A stretch of DNA of 42,599 nt from Caedibacter sp. 37-49 (GTDB lineage Bacteria; Pseudomonadota; Alphaproteobacteria; Caedimonadales; Caedimonadaceae): the NCBI GenBank assembly GCA_001898725.1, contig MKUV01000075.1, positions 1-42,599 of the forward strand. The letters are read 5' to 3'. The notes under the pieces were generated by a model. That model was not told the origin of the DNA. It searched no databases and worked only from the letters and a program-made list of their open reading frames with translations. The position numbers and the translations under genes were made by a program. Below, piece after piece: positions 42,557 to 42,599 of this stretch. The first letter of the stretch is position 1. Each line of letters opens with the position of its first letter.

Positions 42557-42599
42557 AGAAAAGCAAGGAAGCGCCTATAGTACAGAGAATTATTTTAGG

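Overview
AT-rich window, most likely from an intracellular alphaproteobacterium (Rickettsiales/Holosporales-like gene content; lineage is inferred, not shown). Left part is a conserved chromosomal backbone: an F-box/Sel1-like repeat gene, sucD-sucC-mdh, a carboxylesterase, a DMT permease, nuoABCDEFGHI, a DHA2-type MFS transporter and tRNA-Thr(CGT). At the 3' half of this tRNA an approximately 19.4-kb element is inserted (about 17986/18033 to 37498). It is bounded by a 47-nt duplication of the tRNA 3' half (17986-18032 and 37452-37498), carries matching pairs of 11-bp-phased TTGCTTCCG repeats just inside both ends, a tyrosine integrase and a Ti/RAGE-type TraA relaxase-helicase, but no visible T4SS genes, so it looks like an integrative mobilizable element. 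Its cargo is striking: a Tlc-type ATP/ADP translocase adjacent to a transaldolase, a three-repeat mitochondrial carrier family (eukaryote-type) protein with an apparent N-terminal signal peptide, a signal-peptide-bearing P-loop protein, an extra adenylate kinase, a nucleotidyltransferase, a DUF62/SAM-hydroxide-adenosyltransferase-like protein, a phosphonoacetaldehyde-dehydrogenase-like ALDH, a TauD/AsnO-like Fe(II)/2OG oxygenase, an MFS transporter and an LRR gene remnant. To the right lies an IS5-like remnant and a very large hemagglutinin-like beta-helix repeat protein. The best candidate for a new system is this mobile host-exploitation island. All family calls are by reading of motifs; no database search was run.
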